Under the pieces are notes generated by a model that did no database searches, was not told where the DNA came from, and worked only from the letters and a program-made list of their open reading frames with translations. Shown here piece after piece: positions 49,222 to 50,791 of a stretch of 50,791 bases of DNA. A program made the position numbers and the translations under genes. Source of the DNA: DAOTVC01 sp034437215 (GTDB lineage: Bacteria; Chloroflexota; Anaerolineae; B4-G1; SLSP01); NCBI GenBank assembly GCA_034437215.1, contig DAOTVC010000117.1, forward strand, positions 1-50,791. The letters run 5' to 3'. Position 1 is the stretch's first letter. The number at the start of each line of letters is the position of its first letter.

Positions 49222-49401
49222 ATGGAAGAGGTTCAGGAGCATACGATTATCAGATCCGTCTCTATGCCTAAGTCGATGGAGGACCGCCTTATCCAGCAGG
49301 CGAAACGGGAGAAACGGAATGTCTCTCAGATGGCCCGCGTCGCTATCGCAGCCTACCTGGAGGCCCAGGAGGCGCAGGAGGCCACCTATGCAACACGGTA
49401 A
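49222..49401 (+). CDS. Ribbon-helix-helix (CopG/Arc-type) DNA-binding protein
   Basis: A 59-residue protein. HTIIRSVSMPKSMEDRLIQQ (7-26) gives the short N-terminal strand and helix 1, followed by a turn at KREKRNVSQMARVAIAAYLE (helix 2), the exact length and pattern of RHH transcription factors. The C-terminal EAQEAQEATYATR is a short helix tail. It probably binds DNA as a dimer, and the inverted repeats upstream of its own promoter are likely targets, giving autoregulation (inference). The ATG follows CGGAGG. The next small ORF overlaps its end by 14 bases. Such proteins often control plasmid copy number, antitoxin or phage genes. Confidence 0.85.
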   Translation: MEEVQEHTIIRSVSMPKSMEDRLIQQAKREKRNVSQMARVAIAAYLEAQEAQEATYATR

Positions 49402-49576
49402 AGGACAAATTGCCCGCAGGTCGCCGGTTGCAGCGGTGCTCTGGGAAATGGCAGAGATCGGGCGCGCATTGCGAGAGGCCCAACAAAAAGACGGCGCGGA
49501 GGCTGCCAACCGGACCGCACCGTCTTCTGATGAAACGTCCTCTGATGAGAACGCGCACCCTCATTATAGCGCATAG
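49388..49576 (+). CDS. Small ORF overlapping the RHH gene
   Basis: A 62-residue frame (MQHGKGQIARRSPVAAVLWE, then MAEIGRALREAQQ) with a basic N-terminus, one short helix and an acidic, Ser-rich tail. It overlaps the RHH stop by 14 bases and ends nine bases before the ATPase gene, so tight spacing supports translation. No family is recognised. It may be an accessory to the ATPase or simply a spacer ORF. Confidence 0.5.
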   Translation: MQHGKGQIARRSPVAAVLWEMAEIGRALREAQQKDGAEAANRTAPSSDETSSDENAHPHYSA

Positions 49577-49585
49577 GGCCATGAT

Positions 49586-50791
49586 ATGCAAAATTCAGAG
49601 GAAACCCAACCGGGTGCAGCGCTTGCCCGCTGGCAGGCCGGCGCCCACGTCGTCCCCGAGGATCTCCCTGGCCCCTATCGTGACCTGCTGACAGATGCTC
49701 AAGCGCGACTCCCTCAGCACGACGGACTTCGTCCGTCGGCTTTAGCGGCGGCCCTCGACGATCGCAATGGAGACGGGGACGAACTGCGCGCCTCGATCTA
49801 CGGCGCGGCCCAGGCCCTCCTCTCAGGCAAAAATCCGGTAGAGGAAAAACCCCGTTACGTCATCCGGTCAGCTGCAGACGCCCTGCAACCGCAACCACCC
49901 ATTGAGTGGTTTGTAGAGCCCCTGTTTGCAGCTGGCAGCGTCGCCCTCATCGTAGGTGAAGGGGGATCGGGGAAAACCTGGGCGGTCTTGGACTGCGCCG
50001 TCTGTGTCTCCGCTGGCAAGCGCTGGCTCGATTTCGAGACAAAACAGGTCCCGGTGCTTATCATCGACGAGGAAAGCGGCCCACGCCGCATTGCAAGCCG
50101 GCTGGGCAACGTTCTGAGAGGCCATTATGCCGATGCCGACACGCCGCTCTACTACATCTCCCTAGCCCGGTTCAACCTCCTCTCGCCTCTGGATGTGCAG
50201 CTGATTCGACAGGCCATTCAGGAAACCCACGCGCAGCTGGTTATCATCGACGCTCTGGCAGACGTGATGATCGGAGCCGACGAGAATTCAGTGCGTGACG
50301 TGCAGCCTGGCCTCCTGGCGCTCCGGGACGTTGCTGAGGAAGAGGGCGCGGCCATCATTGTGATTCACCATGCAAACAAGGGAGGTGGCTATCGAGGTTC
50401 AACGGCCCTCAAAGGCGCCGTCGACCTGATGCTGATGATCGAGGCAAAGGGGAATGGCGCTCTCACCTTCAAAACTGAGAAGGCCCGTGACATTGCGCCG
50501 GTGGAGTTCTCCGCCTACATGCGGTTTCAGGAAGATCTCTTCGATCTTCAAACGGCGGTACACGTACCCGCGCAAATGAGCATCTCAGGAGCTAAGGTGG
50601 ACGTGCTGCGCTATCTGCGTGACCATGGAGCATCTCTACGCGGCGATATTGTATCGAGTGCGGACTCCTTAGCAGAGGGAACGTTGAAAAACGCTGTAAG
50701 CAACCTCTCTCAAGAGGGGTTGATCGATCGGGTTGACGATGGCGGGCGCGGCTCTCCCGCCACTTACGCCCTGACAGACAAGGGCTCGGAG
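49586..50791 (+). CDS. RepA-like AAA ATPase with C-terminal winged helix (partial, runs off the window)
   Basis: An open frame of 402 codons with no stop at the window edge. The N-terminal 100 residues are helical and unknown. Walker A is GEGGSGKT (near residue 125), Walker B is LVIIDALADVM (near 228) and the sensor segment is IIVIHHANKGGGYRGSTALK (near 262), typical of RepA-type hexameric helicase and AAA_25 proteins of plasmids, phages and integrative elements. The last 80 residues (KVDVLRYLRDHGASLRGDIV ... GTLKNAVSNLSQEGLIDRV) form a winged helix. It lies in the same unit as the RHH protein. Replicative or primase-helicase function in a mobile element is the best reading. Confidence 0.85.
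   Translation, partial: MQNSEETQPGAALARWQAGAHVVPEDLPGPYRDLLTDAQARLPQHDGLRPSALAAALDDRNGDGDELRASIYGAAQALLSGKNPVEEKPRYVIRSAADALQPQPPIEWFVEPLFAAGSVALIVGEGGSGKTWAVLDCAVCVSAGKRWLDFETKQVPVLIIDEESGPRRIASRLGNVLRGHYADADTPLYYISLARFNLLSPLDVQLIRQAIQETHAQLVIIDALADVMIGADENSVRDVQPGLLALRDVAEEEGAAIIVIHHANKGGGYRGSTALKGAVDLMLMIEAKGNGALTFKTEKARDIAPVEFSAYMRFQEDLFDLQTAVHVPAQMSISGAKVDVLRYLRDHGASLRGDIVSSADSLAEGTLKNAVSNLSQEGLIDRVDDGGRGSPATYALTDKGSE

Noticed and set aside
1..50791. CRISPR arrays, tRNA or rRNA genes
   Set aside because: No regularly spaced repeat series and no tRNA-like cloverleaf or rRNA core sequence were seen in the intergenic regions by eye; a tRNAscan or Infernal run would be needed to be sure.

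Overview
The window is about 50.8 kb of GC-rich bacterial chromosome with densely packed genes. Putative lipoproteins with Leu-rich lipoboxes, a very large alpha-2-macroglobulin-like surface protein, a 7TM/PAS/GAF sensor kinase, a Tm-1-type gene pair and many GC-rich intergenic repeats fit a member of the Chloroflexota (Anaerolineae/Caldilineae-like). That placement is inference from gene content; no rRNA gene is present to confirm it.

Layout. 1-5.6 kb: two paralogous cold-shock genes on the minus strand flank an AadA-like nucleotidyltransferase, an extended SDR epimerase, a membrane-anchored unknown and a DUF1152 protein. 5.7-13.7 kb: a minus-strand block with PRPP synthetase, nitroreductase, a membrane protein overlapping proS, an AMIN-like lipoprotein, a small helical protein, and a PlsC-type acyltransferase overlapping an Atg22-like MFS transporter. 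14-19.3 kb: a TPR protein, then metE followed on the minus strand by a response regulator and a sensor kinase with short gaps. 19.4-26.4 kb: a small insertion element, PAP2-like protein, P5C dehydrogenase, zinc-ribbon membrane protein, DUF3795, an Fpg/MutM-like glycosylase, an ATC-hydrolase-like protein and an aldo/keto reductase. 26.5-33 kb: a 1228-residue sensor kinase, then a tight operon of ABM monooxygenase, iron-type alcohol dehydrogenase and a YhfC-like membrane lipoprotein. 33-45 kb: a GNAT acetyltransferase, a polytopic alpha-2-macroglobulin, a GT-C-like membrane protein with an apparent frameshift, a sugar isomerase, and the two halves of a Tm-1-type protein as separate genes. 45-49 kb: a heterodimeric ABC exporter. 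49.1-50.8 kb: an AT-rich promoter region, a ribbon-helix-helix protein, a small ORF and a RepA-like ATPase that runs off the window, probably the edge of an integrated element.

The most interesting signals are non-coding. Both cold-shock genes have about 120-nt leaders sharing a 20-nt box and a terminator-like hairpin whose loop (UUGCGGA) is complementary to the loop (UCCGCA) of the same gene's 3' terminator. Several small non-autonomous elements show terminal inverted repeats and flanking target duplications (4064-4171, 44363-44478, 19371-19674), and there are G-rich, REP-like and 150-bp dispersed repeats. Among proteins, the standouts are an alpha-2-macroglobulin with six predicted membrane helices inserted just before its A2M/thioester half, and a GT-C-like gene whose start codon and body are separated by a one-base discrepancy at a C6 tract.
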